The notes under the pieces: generated by a model | What the model saw: only the letters and a program-made list of their open reading frames with translations | What the model was told of the DNA's origin: nothing | Databases searched by the model: none | Shown: one piece after another, positions 35,301 through 44,536 of the stretch | How positions within the stretch are numbered: the first letter of the stretch is position 1 | Layout of the letters: each line of letters opens with the position of its first letter | DNA from: Thainema sp966674685 | GTDB lineage: Bacteria; Cyanobacteriota; Cyanobacteriia; Phormidesmidales; Phormidesmidaceae | DNA: 64,000 nucleotides | NCBI GenBank assembly: GCA_966674685.1 | Contig: CBKWJC010000026.1 | Location: 6,855-70,854 of the forward strand | Reading direction: 5' to 3' | Made by a program: the position numbers and the translations under genes

Positions 35301-36050
35301 CTATTTCTTCACATATTTCTCGATATAAGCGGGATCGGTTGTGCCCAGTACGCGATCCCAAAATGTAAAGTACAAACCAAAGTGTGTTTGATATCGACGG
35401 TGATGAATGGCATGATGCGCTGGGCCGATCAGCCCTTTTTGGAATCCACCTAGCGAAAAATCTGATGGCACCAGCTCGAATCCCAAATGCGTGACCATTG
35501 CCCAAATTGTCATTGTAATGAACGCAGCAATTAACGTCACAAAATGTAGGGGCATCACAAATACTAAAACCACGAAAAAAATGCCGTGTATGAGTGCCTC
35601 ACTGGGATCAAATGCAAATGATGTCCAGGGAGTCGGCACACGAGAACGATGATGTCCGTAGTGCATCCGTTTAAACAAGCGGGGATGGTGCAGCAGCCGA
35701 TGGACAAAGTAAAAGTATGTATCTTGCAAAATTAAAACAGCACAAAAACTCAGCCCCATATACCACCAACCATAAGTGTCAATGGCGCTATAGATGCGAG
35801 TACCACCCGCGTTATAGGCATTCATGATTAAAGCCGATAAAAGCGCAAACAGTAAAGCTGATGTCACAGATAAATTAATATCTTGCCGGACAAGTTCCCA
35901 TTGGGGCTTGGGTGCAGATACTTGATATGTAAAAGGGATTTTAGGCGATAAATAGAACAGCCAAAATGCCCCGCCAGCGACGAGGAAGTAGCGGCCTAGA
36001 ATGAATGCTAGAAAAACAATCCAATAATATCCAATGTGATGAATAATCAA
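35301..36050 (-). CDS. Sterol desaturase / fatty acid hydroxylase superfamily membrane enzyme
   Basis: 249 aa. Four to five hydrophobic segments and the family's His clusters are present: FVHRLLHHPRLF, HYGHHRSRVPTP and PAHHAIHHRRY, which bind a di-iron centre. The active site faces the cytoplasm. Members hydroxylate or desaturate sterols, fatty acids, carotenoids or other lipids; the substrate here is unknown. The start is TTG 36050, directly after an in-frame TGA, with no nearby ATG, so a non-ATG start seems forced. The end of the gene lies six bases from the uppS stop. Confidence 0.9.
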   Translation of the reverse strand: MIIHHIGYYWIVFLAFILGRYFLVAGGAFWLFYLSPKIPFTYQVSAPKPQWELVRQDINLSVTSALLFALLSALIMNAYNAGGTRIYSAIDTYGWWYMGLSFCAVLILQDTYFYFVHRLLHHPRLFKRMHYGHHRSRVPTPWTSFAFDPSEALIHGIFFVVLVFVMPLHFVTLIAAFITMTIWAMVTHLGFELVPSDFSLGGFQKGLIGPAHHAIHHRRYQTHFGLYFTFWDRVLGTTDPAYIEKYVKK

Positions 36051-36339
36051 TCAAATAGATCCAATAACAACAATGTATGAATGTAGCATTAGCTTTAAGT
36101 AAGACTGATATTTTTTGTACAAAGAATGTATCCATACATTAGTTGGCATACGGAGTAAAGGACTTCAATCGTAAGAGAGAAGCTGTCCTTTAGCCATTCG
36201 ATAAACAGGCGCAAGTTTTACATGCAAAGCCACTACAAGGTTCAGTCTTAGGATAAGTGTATTTGTCCAATAGCAGCGATAGAATCACAGCTAGTTTTCT
36301 GAGCTGTTTTGCTCAACTGGTTGTCCATCCCCAATCTGC

Positions 36340-37875
36340 ATGCAGTCTTCGACTTCTTCAACTCCGACTTACAGCAGTACGTCTGATTCTGCCAGCCAGC
36401 CCACCACCTGGCAGCGAATGGGTCAGGCTTGGAGCAAACTCATAGCGCTGATTGCCGTAGTGCAGATCGTTTTAGTCCTGTTCAACCTTAGCTATATTCC
36501 GTTGCGATCGCTTTATTTCGATTACGCACCCACAATCGTAAATGCCTACGATCCCATCAAAGGCATCGAGCTGCATCCGGATACACAGCTTTATTTGGCA
36601 ACAATTGATCGATTGGTTGAAACGGTAAATCCAGATGACGAGGTAGGGGAAATCCAATCTCCACGACCTCGGCTGATTGAGGCGGAGGTCGTGCCCATTC
36701 TCAGTCATCTGCAAGCCCAAAGCATTGAGTTGGTCGAAGAGAACCCCTTCTTTGGAGCCAATCAGTTTGGTGCGTATGCCAAGCTCAAACAGCGCATCCA
36801 ATCCCACGTCGGCGAGATTTCGGCCAAGCAGGCTCTACTCAAGTTTTGGAGCTGGGATTACCTGAATCAAGCGGGTTGGCAAAGCGAACTGGCCTATTTT
36901 GATCGCGCCATTCGCCCCACGCTGGAGCATAACTATCTACGGGCGTTAGATGCAACGGGACGATTCGTTGATCGGTTCTGGCAAATTGACCTCTGGTTTA
37001 TGGCGCTGTTTGCCGTTGATCTGCTGAGCCGCACCCTAATCAGCAGCTACCGTCAACCTCAGGTGAGCTGGGGTGATGCCATCCTGCGTCGCTGGTATGA
37101 CCTGATTTTCTTCTTGCCCTATTGGCGCTGGCTGCGGGTTTTACCAACCTCAGTGCGGCTCCATCAGTCCGGACTCTTCAATATGGAGCGGGTACTAGCT
37201 CAAGTCACCCACGAACCTGTCTCCTACGTTGCCGATCGGGTGAGTAAGTTTCTCATGGTGCGCTTAGTTAATCAGGCACAGACCTCTATTGAACAAGGAG
37301 ATGCGGCACGATTCTTGTTTGAACCCAGTCAATATCGGCAGGTCAGCAATATTAATAAAATTGACGCCATTGTTGATCGGCTGATTCAACTATCAATCTA
37401 TCGGGTTTTGCCAGAAGTCCAGCCCGACTTGGAAGCTTTGTTGCACCATAGTTTAACGGAAGTCATTACTCAGTCAGATTTCTACAGCGTGGTGCAGCGA
37501 ATTCCTGGCATTGGCGATTTACCCAATGAAACCATTGAGCAGCTAGCCGAATATTTGGCCCAAGGTACCTACGATGTGCTGAAAACGGCTTATTCTGATC
37601 AGAAAGGCCGTATGCTGATGGAGCAGCTCAGCCAAGATTTCCGGCAGGCTCTGAAGCGGCAGCTTCAGGAGAAACATACGCAGAACGAGCTTGAGACATT
37701 ATTAATTGACCTACTAGAAGAATTAAAAATTAACTACGTCGAAAAAAGCAGTATCGACAATCCAACCCAAACACTGGATGAGGTTGAGCAAATTAACCAA
37801 GTTTTGCAAGCCAGCAATTCTCTTCCTGCAACTGATCCAATGCACAAACCTCAACAGCGTCCTCGCTCACTTTAA
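36340..37875 (+). CDS. Large membrane protein with ion-channel-like segment, unknown function
   Basis: 511 aa. A membrane helix near residues 34-53 (LIALIAVVQIVLVLFNLSYI) is followed by a 150-residue extracytoplasmic-like domain (AYDPIKGIELHPDTQLYLAT). A second helix (FMALFAVDLLSRTLI) leads to a stretch DLIFFLPYWRWLRVLPTSVRL, whose spaced Arg residues recall an S4 voltage-sensor helix. The C-terminal 230 residues are soluble and helical (LEALLHHSLTEVI, IPGIGDLPNETIEQL). I know similar conserved hypotheticals from cyanobacteria but no function. Channel or mechanosensing activity would be a guess. Confidence 0.7.
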   Translation: MQSSTSSTPTYSSTSDSASQPTTWQRMGQAWSKLIALIAVVQIVLVLFNLSYIPLRSLYFDYAPTIVNAYDPIKGIELHPDTQLYLATIDRLVETVNPDDEVGEIQSPRPRLIEAEVVPILSHLQAQSIELVEENPFFGANQFGAYAKLKQRIQSHVGEISAKQALLKFWSWDYLNQAGWQSELAYFDRAIRPTLEHNYLRALDATGRFVDRFWQIDLWFMALFAVDLLSRTLISSYRQPQVSWGDAILRRWYDLIFFLPYWRWLRVLPTSVRLHQSGLFNMERVLAQVTHEPVSYVADRVSKFLMVRLVNQAQTSIEQGDAARFLFEPSQYRQVSNINKIDAIVDRLIQLSIYRVLPEVQPDLEALLHHSLTEVITQSDFYSVVQRIPGIGDLPNETIEQLAEYLAQGTYDVLKTAYSDQKGRMLMEQLSQDFRQALKRQLQEKHTQNELETLLIDLLEELKINYVEKSSIDNPTQTLDEVEQINQVLQASNSLPATDPMHKPQQRPRSL

Positions 37876-38192
37876 GTCAATCGAGGCATCTTAAAATCAT
37901 GCCCCACGCTGGCGCTAAGGATTGTGAATTAAATACGTTCGATCTCGGGTAGGGGCGAGTTCTACCGTCAAATTTATGACACGGTGCAGATTGGTCTACT
38001 AAACCCGCCCTTACAGTTTGCCGATTGATTAAATCCACGTTCCTAAGCTTCAAAACGATTATTTTTCCGGTGCAATGTGGTGAAAAATAAGCATTTTGGG
38101 TGCTCAGGTCACAAGGTAAACGCAATGAGATTACCTAAATACCACTTACCCTTAGTATGCTGGATACGGTTTAAGAGGAAGAGTGGGGAGCT
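37876..38192. other. Gap upstream of the Ser/Thr kinase
   Basis: 317 bp without a supported gene. It contains a degenerate GTAGGGGCGA repeat arm near 37950 and a purine-rich leader (AAGAGGAAGAGTGGGGAG) ending in a strong ribosome-binding site just before the kinase ATG. Confidence 0.5.
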
Positions 38193-40106
38193 ATGATATC
38201 TTCGCTGGCTGTCGGAACAGTATTACAAAATCGCTATCGCGTCCTGAGCATCCTGGGCCAGGGTGGCTTTGGGCGGACTTATTTGGCTGAAGATCTAGGT
38301 CGCTTCCAAGAGCGCTGCGCGATCAAGGAATTCGCACCGTCTCAATCTGATGCTGATTTTTCTGACAAAGCCAAAGAACTCTTCCAGCGGGAAGCGGCTA
38401 TCCTGTATCAGATTCAGCATCCTCAGATTCCTCAGTTTCGCGCCACCTTTGAAGAGGATGGACGACTGTTCCTGGTGCAGGATTATGTTGAAGGCCAAAC
38501 CTACCGTACCCTGCTGAATGAGCGGATCAGCCAAGGTTCCGCCTTTTCCGAAGCCGAAATTTATCAGTTTCTCCAGCAGATGCTGCCGCTGCTGGCTCAT
38601 ATTCACAGCAAAAACATTATTCATCGCGATATTACGCCGGACAATATTATTTTGCGGCAGATGGATCAGCGTCCCGTTCTGATTGATTTTGGCGTCGTCA
38701 AAGAAGTGGTCACCCGGCTTCAGCTCGATACCGAAGTGCAGGCCACCACTGTCGGCAAATTTGGCTATGCCCCCAGCGAACAAATGCAGACGGGCAACGC
38801 TTACCCCAGTAGCGATCTGTACTCCCTCGCGGTCACGGCGATTGTTCTGCTGACGGGGCGCGAACCCCAGCAGCTTTATGACGATCACAACACGACCTGG
38901 CGCTGGCAGCAGTGGGTCAATGTGGGGCCGCACCTGGCTCATGTCCTCAACAAGGCGCTGAGCTATCGTCCCGGCGATCGCTATCAGTCGGTGCGGGAGA
39001 TGGCCCAGGATGTGCAGGATGGATCAACTGTGCCGCCCACGGCGATGCCCAATCCAGTTGCGCCCCAGTCACCACCCCAGTCGCCATCCATCCCAGCGGC
39101 GGCTCCTCCACCAAATACTGTTTCCCAAATGAATACGGTCGCTGTCGGTCGTCGGCCCGATGAGCGTCCTCGTCCACCGTCTAATCCACGTCCTGCTTCT
39201 GCGACTCAACCTGCATATCAGTCTGAGGAAAGCATTTGGGATAATCCCTGGATGATTGCGCTGGTGGGAATTTTACTTGCGATCGCAGCTGGATTTGGCT
39301 CTTGGGCAATTGTGCGTGCCCTCCACTCATCATCGGATACCGCCAGTCCAACCCCGACGGAGACGGTTACGGAAACACCGACCGAAACACCATCACCGAC
39401 GCCAACGGAAACCGCACCTGTTGAGTACAGCCAGCGCGTCGATCTCCAGCCTGGAGCGACCCGCGAATTTGACGGCACGCTCCAGCAGAATGAAACGATT
39501 AACTACCGCTTTGAGGCTGAGCAGGATCAGTCGCTCAACGTCCAACTGCGCGGCGAAGGGGTGCTGCTGACGGTGATTGCGCCCAATGGTGAAGTGGTCA
39601 GCGGCGACGCCGAGCGGGTGCTGCGCTGGCAGGGGCCGCTGAACTTCAGTGGTCAATACACTGTTCAGCTCCGCCCAGTGCAGGGCTTAGAAGAAAGTGA
39701 CTATCGCTTAGAACTCACCTTGGAAGACCCACCCGAACCTAGTCCCACCCCAACCGAAACGCCATCGCCCGAACCCACACCCATTGAACCCGAAATCATT
39801 GAAGAGCGAGTCGAGTTTCTGGAAGGGACGACAGGCACCACGCTCTCCGGCAGCACCGATACTGGACTGATTCAGCGCTACGTGGTCAATGCTGAAGCCG
39901 GGCAAATTATGAGTGTGGAAATTCTCGAAGGAGCCACCACCTTTACCGTGCGCTATCCCGATGGTCGCCCGGTCGAAAACGCCCGCCGGATTATCTTTTG
40001 GCAGTCGGAATTGACCCGCAGCGGCGATTATCAGATTGATGTTTCCTCAGAAGGGCCAGCGAACTATACATTAGAAATAAGCGTGATTGATGGCAGCGTG
40101 GAGTAG
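38193..40106 (+). CDS. Membrane Ser/Thr protein kinase with extracytoplasmic PPC domains
   Basis: 637 aa. The Hanks-type kinase domain (residues 14-275) shows the Gly loop LGQGGFGRTYLAE, Lys 45 (AIKEF), catalytic HRDITPDN (144-151; Asp 146) and DFG at 165-167. A Pro-rich linker precedes a membrane helix at about 352-376. A Thr-Pro-Glu-rich spacer and two PPC-like beta domains (about 405-510 and 535-635; motifs INYRFEAEQDQSLNVQL and QRYVVNAEAGQIMSVEI) follow outside. The kinase acts in the cytoplasm; the PPC pair probably senses or binds something in the periplasm. GGGGAG precedes the ATG. bioD follows immediately. Confidence 0.95.
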   Translation: MISSLAVGTVLQNRYRVLSILGQGGFGRTYLAEDLGRFQERCAIKEFAPSQSDADFSDKAKELFQREAAILYQIQHPQIPQFRATFEEDGRLFLVQDYVEGQTYRTLLNERISQGSAFSEAEIYQFLQQMLPLLAHIHSKNIIHRDITPDNIILRQMDQRPVLIDFGVVKEVVTRLQLDTEVQATTVGKFGYAPSEQMQTGNAYPSSDLYSLAVTAIVLLTGREPQQLYDDHNTTWRWQQWVNVGPHLAHVLNKALSYRPGDRYQSVREMAQDVQDGSTVPPTAMPNPVAPQSPPQSPSIPAAAPPPNTVSQMNTVAVGRRPDERPRPPSNPRPASATQPAYQSEESIWDNPWMIALVGILLAIAAGFGSWAIVRALHSSSDTASPTPTETVTETPTETPSPTPTETAPVEYSQRVDLQPGATREFDGTLQQNETINYRFEAEQDQSLNVQLRGEGVLLTVIAPNGEVVSGDAERVLRWQGPLNFSGQYTVQLRPVQGLEESDYRLELTLEDPPEPSPTPTETPSPEPTPIEPEIIEERVEFLEGTTGTTLSGSTDTGLIQRYVVNAEAGQIMSVEILEGATTFTVRYPDGRPVENARRIIFWQSELTRSGDYQIDVSSEGPANYTLEISVIDGSVE

Positions 40107-40110
40107 CAGC

Positions 40111-40791
40111 GTGAAGGCACTTTTAATTGCAGGCACTGATACCGAAGTGGGCAAAACGGTTTTGACCTCGGCGCTCGTGGCCTATTGGCAAACCTACTAT
40201 CCCAATCGCTCGTTGGGACTGATGAAACCCATCCAATCTGGCTTGGGCGATCGCGAACTGTACCTCGACCTGTTTGATCTAGATCAAACCTCGGAGCAGA
40301 TTACCCCTGTTGCCTTTGAGGCACCGCTCGCTCCACCCCTTGCCGCTGAAAAGGCCGGTAAGTCGGTTGATTTAGAAAAAGTTTGGCGAACCTTTGAAGC
40401 GCTTCAGCGGGAGCGCGATTTTGTCCTAGTCGAATCCCTCGGCGGTCTTGGCTCGCCCATCACCCGCGAAACCACCGTCGCCGACTGGGCCTGGGACTGG
40501 CGCTTACCCGTTATCCTGGTTGTGCCCGTTCGTCTAGGGTGTATTTCCCAAGCCATTGCCAATGTTGCCTTAGCTCGCCAATCTCGAATTCATCTGCGCG
40601 GTTTAGTCCTCAACTGCACAGAAGCGCGATCGCAAGCCGAAATCGATCAGTGGGCACCCAACGATCTAATCCAAAAACTGACTCAAGTGCCCATCCTCGG
40701 CTGCATTCCCCACCTCAGCGATCCCACCGATTTAAGCAAGCTGACTCAGATTGCTTCCAATCTTGATATTGAACGTATCTTGCCGATTTAA
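40111..40791 (+). CDS. bioD: Dethiobiotin synthetase
   Basis: 226 aa from GTG 40111, five bases after the kinase stop with GGAG inside the kinase's last codons; ATG 40090 would overlap the kinase. The P-loop is LLIAGTDTEVGKTVLTSAL. KPIQSG, ESLGGLGSP (the family usually has EGAGGLLVP) and the nucleotide-binding end GLVLNC are recognisable. BioD makes the ureido ring of dethiobiotin from diaminopelargonate with CO2 and ATP. Placement behind a protein kinase is probably translational coupling without a functional link. Other biotin genes are not in the window. Confidence 0.9.
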   Translation: MKALLIAGTDTEVGKTVLTSALVAYWQTYYPNRSLGLMKPIQSGLGDRELYLDLFDLDQTSEQITPVAFEAPLAPPLAAEKAGKSVDLEKVWRTFEALQRERDFVLVESLGGLGSPITRETTVADWAWDWRLPVILVVPVRLGCISQAIANVALARQSRIHLRGLVLNCTEARSQAEIDQWAPNDLIQKLTQVPILGCIPHLSDPTDLSKLTQIASNLDIERILPI

Positions 40792-40800
40792 GGTGCTGAT

Positions 40801-40905
40801 ACAGAATCCGTCTAGAAAGTAGCAGTATGTTTTGGGTTAAAAAGCACGCTGCGCGTGCTTTTTAACCCAAAACATACCGTTTCTATACAAAGCGGATTCC
40901 GTATG
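40801..40905. repeat. Variable-stem hairpin element after bioD
   Basis: A perfect 25-bp stem (40825-40877, GTATGTTTTGGGTTAAAAAG...) with TGC loop is flanked by arms ACAGAATCCGTCTAGAAA and TTTCTATACAAAGCGGATTC. The stem sequence is unique in the window. It probably also ends the bioD transcript and the convergent chelatase transcript. Confidence 0.8.
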
Positions 40906-40966
40906 AGTAACGAGTGCTGAGTGCTGAATGACGAGTGACAGACATACGCCTCACTCTTTCCCTTCT

Positions 40967-41758
40967 TCAGCGCGGCGCGATCGCACATTGCGGGTCAGAA
41001 ATTTGCATCAGATCAACTAAATAGGGCAGCAGTGCAGCTTGTTCACTAAGGACGGGGGCTAGTTGAAACCTAGCTTGAGGATGACGCTGGGCTAGCTCGT
41101 TAACTGAAGTTGCGATCGCATCGGTGATTCCGCCTGCAAACAAGAAATAGGGCAAAATGCCAATCCGGTACTTTCCCTGCTCGATCAAGCACTCAACTTG
41201 GTCGGCAAGCTGGGGTTCAACCGACCAATAGGCCGGAACAGCCTGGATTTGCTCGGCTAGCTGCTCAATTGGCTGATTGCCTCGTTCACGGCGGCTACCG
41301 TGGGATAGGAGGATCCAAGCATCCATTTCAGCCTGCTGCTGGGTTGTCTGCAGAATCTGCACCAGTCCCAGGTGGCTACCGAGATAGGGACAGCAGTGGA
41401 GTTCGATATCTGCCGCAGGTGAGTGCGCCAGAAGCTGCTGCGCCTGATCAATTTCAGCAGGAATATCGTCCATAACATGTACACCCGGCAGCAAAAACAG
41501 CGGCAGCAGATTGAGTCGGGTGTAGCCTTCGGTGCTGGCCAGATAGGCCATCTGTTCAATTTGACGGTGCAGCGGTTCGTCAGCGAGTTCCAGCGTTGCG
41601 GCTCCAATCAGGGGCGCAAACTCCTGATGGGCGGGCGGGGTATCCGCTGTCGTGTGGTGCTGTAGCTGAGTGACTAACTGTGCGATCGCAGCATCTGGGC
41701 GCGGATCGCGGCTACCGTGGGATACCAGTAGGAAGGCAGAGCGGTGGGAAGCATGCAT
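40967..41758 (-). CDS. CbiX/SirB-type sirohydrochlorin chelatase
   Basis: 263 aa from ATG 41758; a TTG three codons upstream is less likely. Two CbiX half-domains are visible, each starting with a SHGSR motif (LLVSHGSRDPRPDAAI and ILLSHGSRRERGNQP), as in long-form CbiX/SirB. LLPLFLLPGVHVMDDIP holds the metal-binding His of the first half, while the second half reads ILPYFLFAGGITDAI, lacking the equivalent His. It inserts Co or Fe into sirohydrochlorin for cobalamin or siroheme. CobL and CobH lie 15 kb away, so corrinoid function is plausible but not proven by context. Confidence 0.9.
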   Translation of the reverse strand: MHASHRSAFLLVSHGSRDPRPDAAIAQLVTQLQHHTTADTPPAHQEFAPLIGAATLELADEPLHRQIEQMAYLASTEGYTRLNLLPLFLLPGVHVMDDIPAEIDQAQQLLAHSPAADIELHCCPYLGSHLGLVQILQTTQQQAEMDAWILLSHGSRRERGNQPIEQLAEQIQAVPAYWSVEPQLADQVECLIEQGKYRIGILPYFLFAGGITDAIATSVNELAQRHPQARFQLAPVLSEQAALLPYLVDLMQISDPQCAIAPR

Positions 41759-41794
41759 AAAAATCAAGCCAGAAATGCGATAGCTTCTTTGAGC

Positions 41795-42220
41795 TTAGCG
41801 GTTCTGCTCCTCAATTCGGTAAATAATGAACTGTTGCAGAATACCAACCGATTCAACATGATAGGCAGGTGGGGTTTCACCAATGAGACTAATTAAATCG
41901 CTGGGGATAAATTCGTCAACGGATAAGTCGGTTTTGTAGATGCTGAACAGGCCAAAGTTCTGCTGCTCCGTTTGCTGCCGGATCAACTGCCGCGCCGGAT
42001 CGCGACCCACTTCCACAAACGTCTCACAGGAACGGCTTAAAAATCCGCCCAGATCCTGCGAAACATCCTCACACAGCTCTTGCTTGGCGTAGATCATGAG
42101 CTGTTCAGTCGCAAATTCTTCGTAGGTTTGCCGATTGGGATTGGTGATGGCCAAAACCCCTGCTAATCCAGCTAGAACAGCACCACCCAAAATCAAACTA
42201 TTTTTCAACCATTTGCTCAT
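41795..42220 (-). CDS. DUF4359 membrane-anchored protein
   Basis: 141 aa. An N-terminal membrane helix (residues 8-25, SLILGGAVLAGLAGVLAIT) is followed by NPNRQTYEEFATEQL and two Cys residues (KQELCEDV and SRSCETF) that may form a disulfide outside. TDLSVDEFIPSDLISLIG and YHVESVGILQQFIIYRI complete the DUF4359 pattern known from cyanobacteria. Function is unknown. It lies 36 bp upstream of the chelatase on the same strand, so the two may be co-transcribed. Confidence 0.85.
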   Translation of the reverse strand: MSKWLKNSLILGGAVLAGLAGVLAITNPNRQTYEEFATEQLMIYAKQELCEDVSQDLGGFLSRSCETFVEVGRDPARQLIRQQTEQQNFGLFSIYKTDLSVDEFIPSDLISLIGETPPAYHVESVGILQQFIIYRIEEQNR

Positions 42221-42539
42221 CTGTTTTTGTTACTCGTTCTGTAAGATGCCGACATGATCAGGCAGATGATATTGATGGCGTTGTCTCTATGGACGACAGG
42301 ATGCGATCGCACGTTCCTGTCCTGCCTGGATTTAAACCCTAAAGGACGTTCCCGTTTGTTGCAATTGTTTAGAGGACAGAAATTCCCACAGCCCCTCTCA
42401 ACCGTGTCGAACAGGATGACTGGCACAGTTAGAGAGCAAACGCGATCGCAGGTGTGAGGGTCAGCAAAATATTCCCAAAAAATTTGCCAGAAATTTTGCA
42501 TCAAATCCAACCTAAATGCTATATTCAAGATCGCAATAT

Positions 42540-42613
42540 GGCGACCGTCGCCAAGAGGTTAAGGCAGTGGATTGTGGTTCCACCATACGTGGGTTCGAAT
42601 CCCATCGGTCGCC
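42540..42613 (+). tRNA. tRNA-His (GTG)
   Basis: The acceptor stem GCGACCG (42541-42547) pairs with CGGTCGC (42606-42612). The extra 5' G at 42540 opposite C 42613 is the hallmark G(-1) of tRNA-His. The anticodon arm carries GTG in the loop TTGTGGT, and the T arm is GTGGGTTCGAATCCCAT. CCA is not encoded. The PhnE-type permease gene starts 50 bp downstream. Confidence 0.95.
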
Positions 42614-42662
42614 CTTAAATTTATCCAGTTCTGTACAGTGACACGCTGTCCGTTTTTGCTCT

Positions 42663-44510
42663 GTGTCGCGTACCCATTTTTCTGCATCACCAGCATCACC
42701 AGCTCCACCCCCTTCTGATTATCGAGTTGATAATCTGGCTCAGCGAGCAAAGCTGCTCTGGTTGAGTGTTGCTCTCATTGCCATAGCCGCTTCTCTGACG
42801 CAAATCGGCTGGGGTCAGCCCCTCGTCAACGGAGCTGGCCTTAGCTTGCTACAGGAATTTTTTGCGGCTAGTTTGCAGCCCGATCTGTCACCTGAGTTTT
42901 TGCAGACCATTCTGGGCGCAACAGTCACGACATTGGCCTACGCGCTGTGCGGGACAGTTCTGAGCGTCATCCTGGGGTTAGTGGGCGGCCTGTTCTCGTC
43001 GGAACTGTGGTGGCAAGCGCTACTGCCGGGTGATTCCCAGTCCACAGTTAGCTTTACAGCCCTGTGCTGGCGGCTGGTCAGGGGACTGCTGGCGATTCCT
43101 CGGGCCATTCACGAGCTGATCTGGGGGCTGTTTTTTGTCCAGATTTTTGGCCTCGATCCGCTAGTTGCTCTATGCGCGATCGCACTTCCTTTTGGCGCGA
43201 TTTGTGCCAAAATTTTTGCCGAAATCATTGATGAAACGCCCCGTCAGCCGTTTTTGAGCCTGGTGAACAGTGGTGCTGCCCCACTGGCGGCATTCCTGTA
43301 TGGACTTGTGCCCCAGGCGTTGCCCAATCTGCTCTCCTACTGCTTCTATCGCTTTGAATGCTCGATTCGCTCGGCGGCAGTTTTGGGCATCATTGGCGCA
43401 GGTGGACTGGGCTACGAAATCTTTCTCAGTCTCCAGTCACTGCGCTATCAGCAGCTCTGGACAGGTTTCTATGCTCTAATTGCCTTGACTGCGCTGGCCG
43501 ATGGCTGGAGTGCAGCCCTGCGTAGGCGGATGGGCTTTACCAGTCGCCTAGACCTCAATCAGCGTCGAAAATCGTCACCGTCACAGAAACTATCACAGCC
43601 GCAGACTTCTGGTTCAGCTCAGATAGAGTTGACTGCTGGGGGCAGGGGGGCAGGGGGGCAAGGGGAGCTGATTGGCAGACAGAATTTTGGGAATCGCTAC
43701 AGCGGGTTTGTGCGGGGATCGATTGGGGGAATTGCGATCGCAATTCCAGTCTGTTTTGCCTATCTGCAAATTGAATGGACACGGCTCGCTTCCCCACGCA
43801 CCATCCAGCAGCTTCTCGACATTGCCCAAGCCGCTTTTCCGCCTCGACTAAACGAGGGCTGGATTGACCTGCTGCACCTATCTGCCCAAACGTTAGCCAT
43901 GTCGATTTTGGCAATCACCTTGGCGGGAATTGGCGGCATTGTGCTGTCGTTCCTAGCCGCGAATAATGTTTTGCTCCGAGGCGGTTGGCTCGCTCCCACA
44001 GGTGGATCGGCTCCCTACCCAATGGTTGGCCGCGCGACCTGGATTTGTAGCCGAGCCATTCTACTGGTCGCTCGCGGCATTCCGGCTCCGATTTGGGCGC
44101 TCGTTTGCCTGTTTGTGCTATTTCCTGGCATCCTACCCGGTGCGATCGCACTAGGACTACATAATCTAGGCATTCTAGGTCGCTTAATGGCAGAAGTGAA
44201 TGAAAACGCCGATGAAGCTCCTGCCCGTGCGCTGCGAGCATTGGGCGCTTCTGGTTTTGCTGCCGTACTGTACAGCCTAATGCCGCAAAATCTGCCGCGT
44301 TTTCTGGCCTATATTCTGTACCGCTGGGAAGTCTGTATCCGCGCCACGGTGATTGTGGGTCTAGTTGGTGCAGGTGGATTAGGACGTCGGCTGACCGAGC
44401 AGATCAGCAGCTTCGACTATGCCGGAGTTGTGACAACGCTGGGCGTTTTTATAGTCCTGACGTTTGGCGTAGACTGGGTCAGCACATCCGCGCGACGGGT
44501 ACTGAGATAG
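42663..44510 (+). CDS. Double (fused) PhnE-type ABC transporter permease
   Basis: 615 aa from GTG 42663. Two complete BPD_transp_1 domains are fused: residues about 75-290, with the cytoplasmic loop SVVRSAAVLGIIGAGGLG-like segment IRSAAVLGIIGAGGLGYE, and about 400-610, with IRATVIVGLVGAGGLGRR. The first half is an intact permease, so the fusion is a true duplication. Residues about 295-345 are a low-complexity linker containing a GGRGAGGQGEL repeat-derived stretch. PhnE permeases import phosphonate or phosphite. The expected ATPase (PhnC) and binding protein (PhnD) genes are absent here. Confidence 0.9.
   Translation: MSRTHFSASPASPAPPPSDYRVDNLAQRAKLLWLSVALIAIAASLTQIGWGQPLVNGAGLSLLQEFFAASLQPDLSPEFLQTILGATVTTLAYALCGTVLSVILGLVGGLFSSELWWQALLPGDSQSTVSFTALCWRLVRGLLAIPRAIHELIWGLFFVQIFGLDPLVALCAIALPFGAICAKIFAEIIDETPRQPFLSLVNSGAAPLAAFLYGLVPQALPNLLSYCFYRFECSIRSAAVLGIIGAGGLGYEIFLSLQSLRYQQLWTGFYALIALTALADGWSAALRRRMGFTSRLDLNQRRKSSPSQKLSQPQTSGSAQIELTAGGRGAGGQGELIGRQNFGNRYSGFVRGSIGGIAIAIPVCFAYLQIEWTRLASPRTIQQLLDIAQAAFPPRLNEGWIDLLHLSAQTLAMSILAITLAGIGGIVLSFLAANNVLLRGGWLAPTGGSAPYPMVGRATWICSRAILLVARGIPAPIWALVCLFVLFPGILPGAIALGLHNLGILGRLMAEVNENADEAPARALRALGASGFAAVLYSLMPQNLPRFLAYILYRWEVCIRATVIVGLVGAGGLGRRLTEQISSFDYAGVVTTLGVFIVLTFGVDWVSTSARRVLR
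43636..43675. repeat. G-rich low-complexity insert in the PhnE linker
   Basis: Units of GGGGGCAGGGGGGCAGGGG and GGGGCAAGGGGAG lie in frame between the two permease domains, the same type as the inserts in the kinase and EgtB-like genes. Confidence 0.7.
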
Positions 44511-44536
44511 TTTACAAAAAAACAAGATGGCTATAC

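Noticed and set aside
42217..42528. 103-codon minus-strand frame before tRNA-His
   Set aside because: Overlaps the DUF4359 start and promoter region and resembles nothing known.
42540..42662. Prophage or island attachment at tRNA-His
   Set aside because: No integrase and no direct repeat of the tRNA 3' end were seen in the window.
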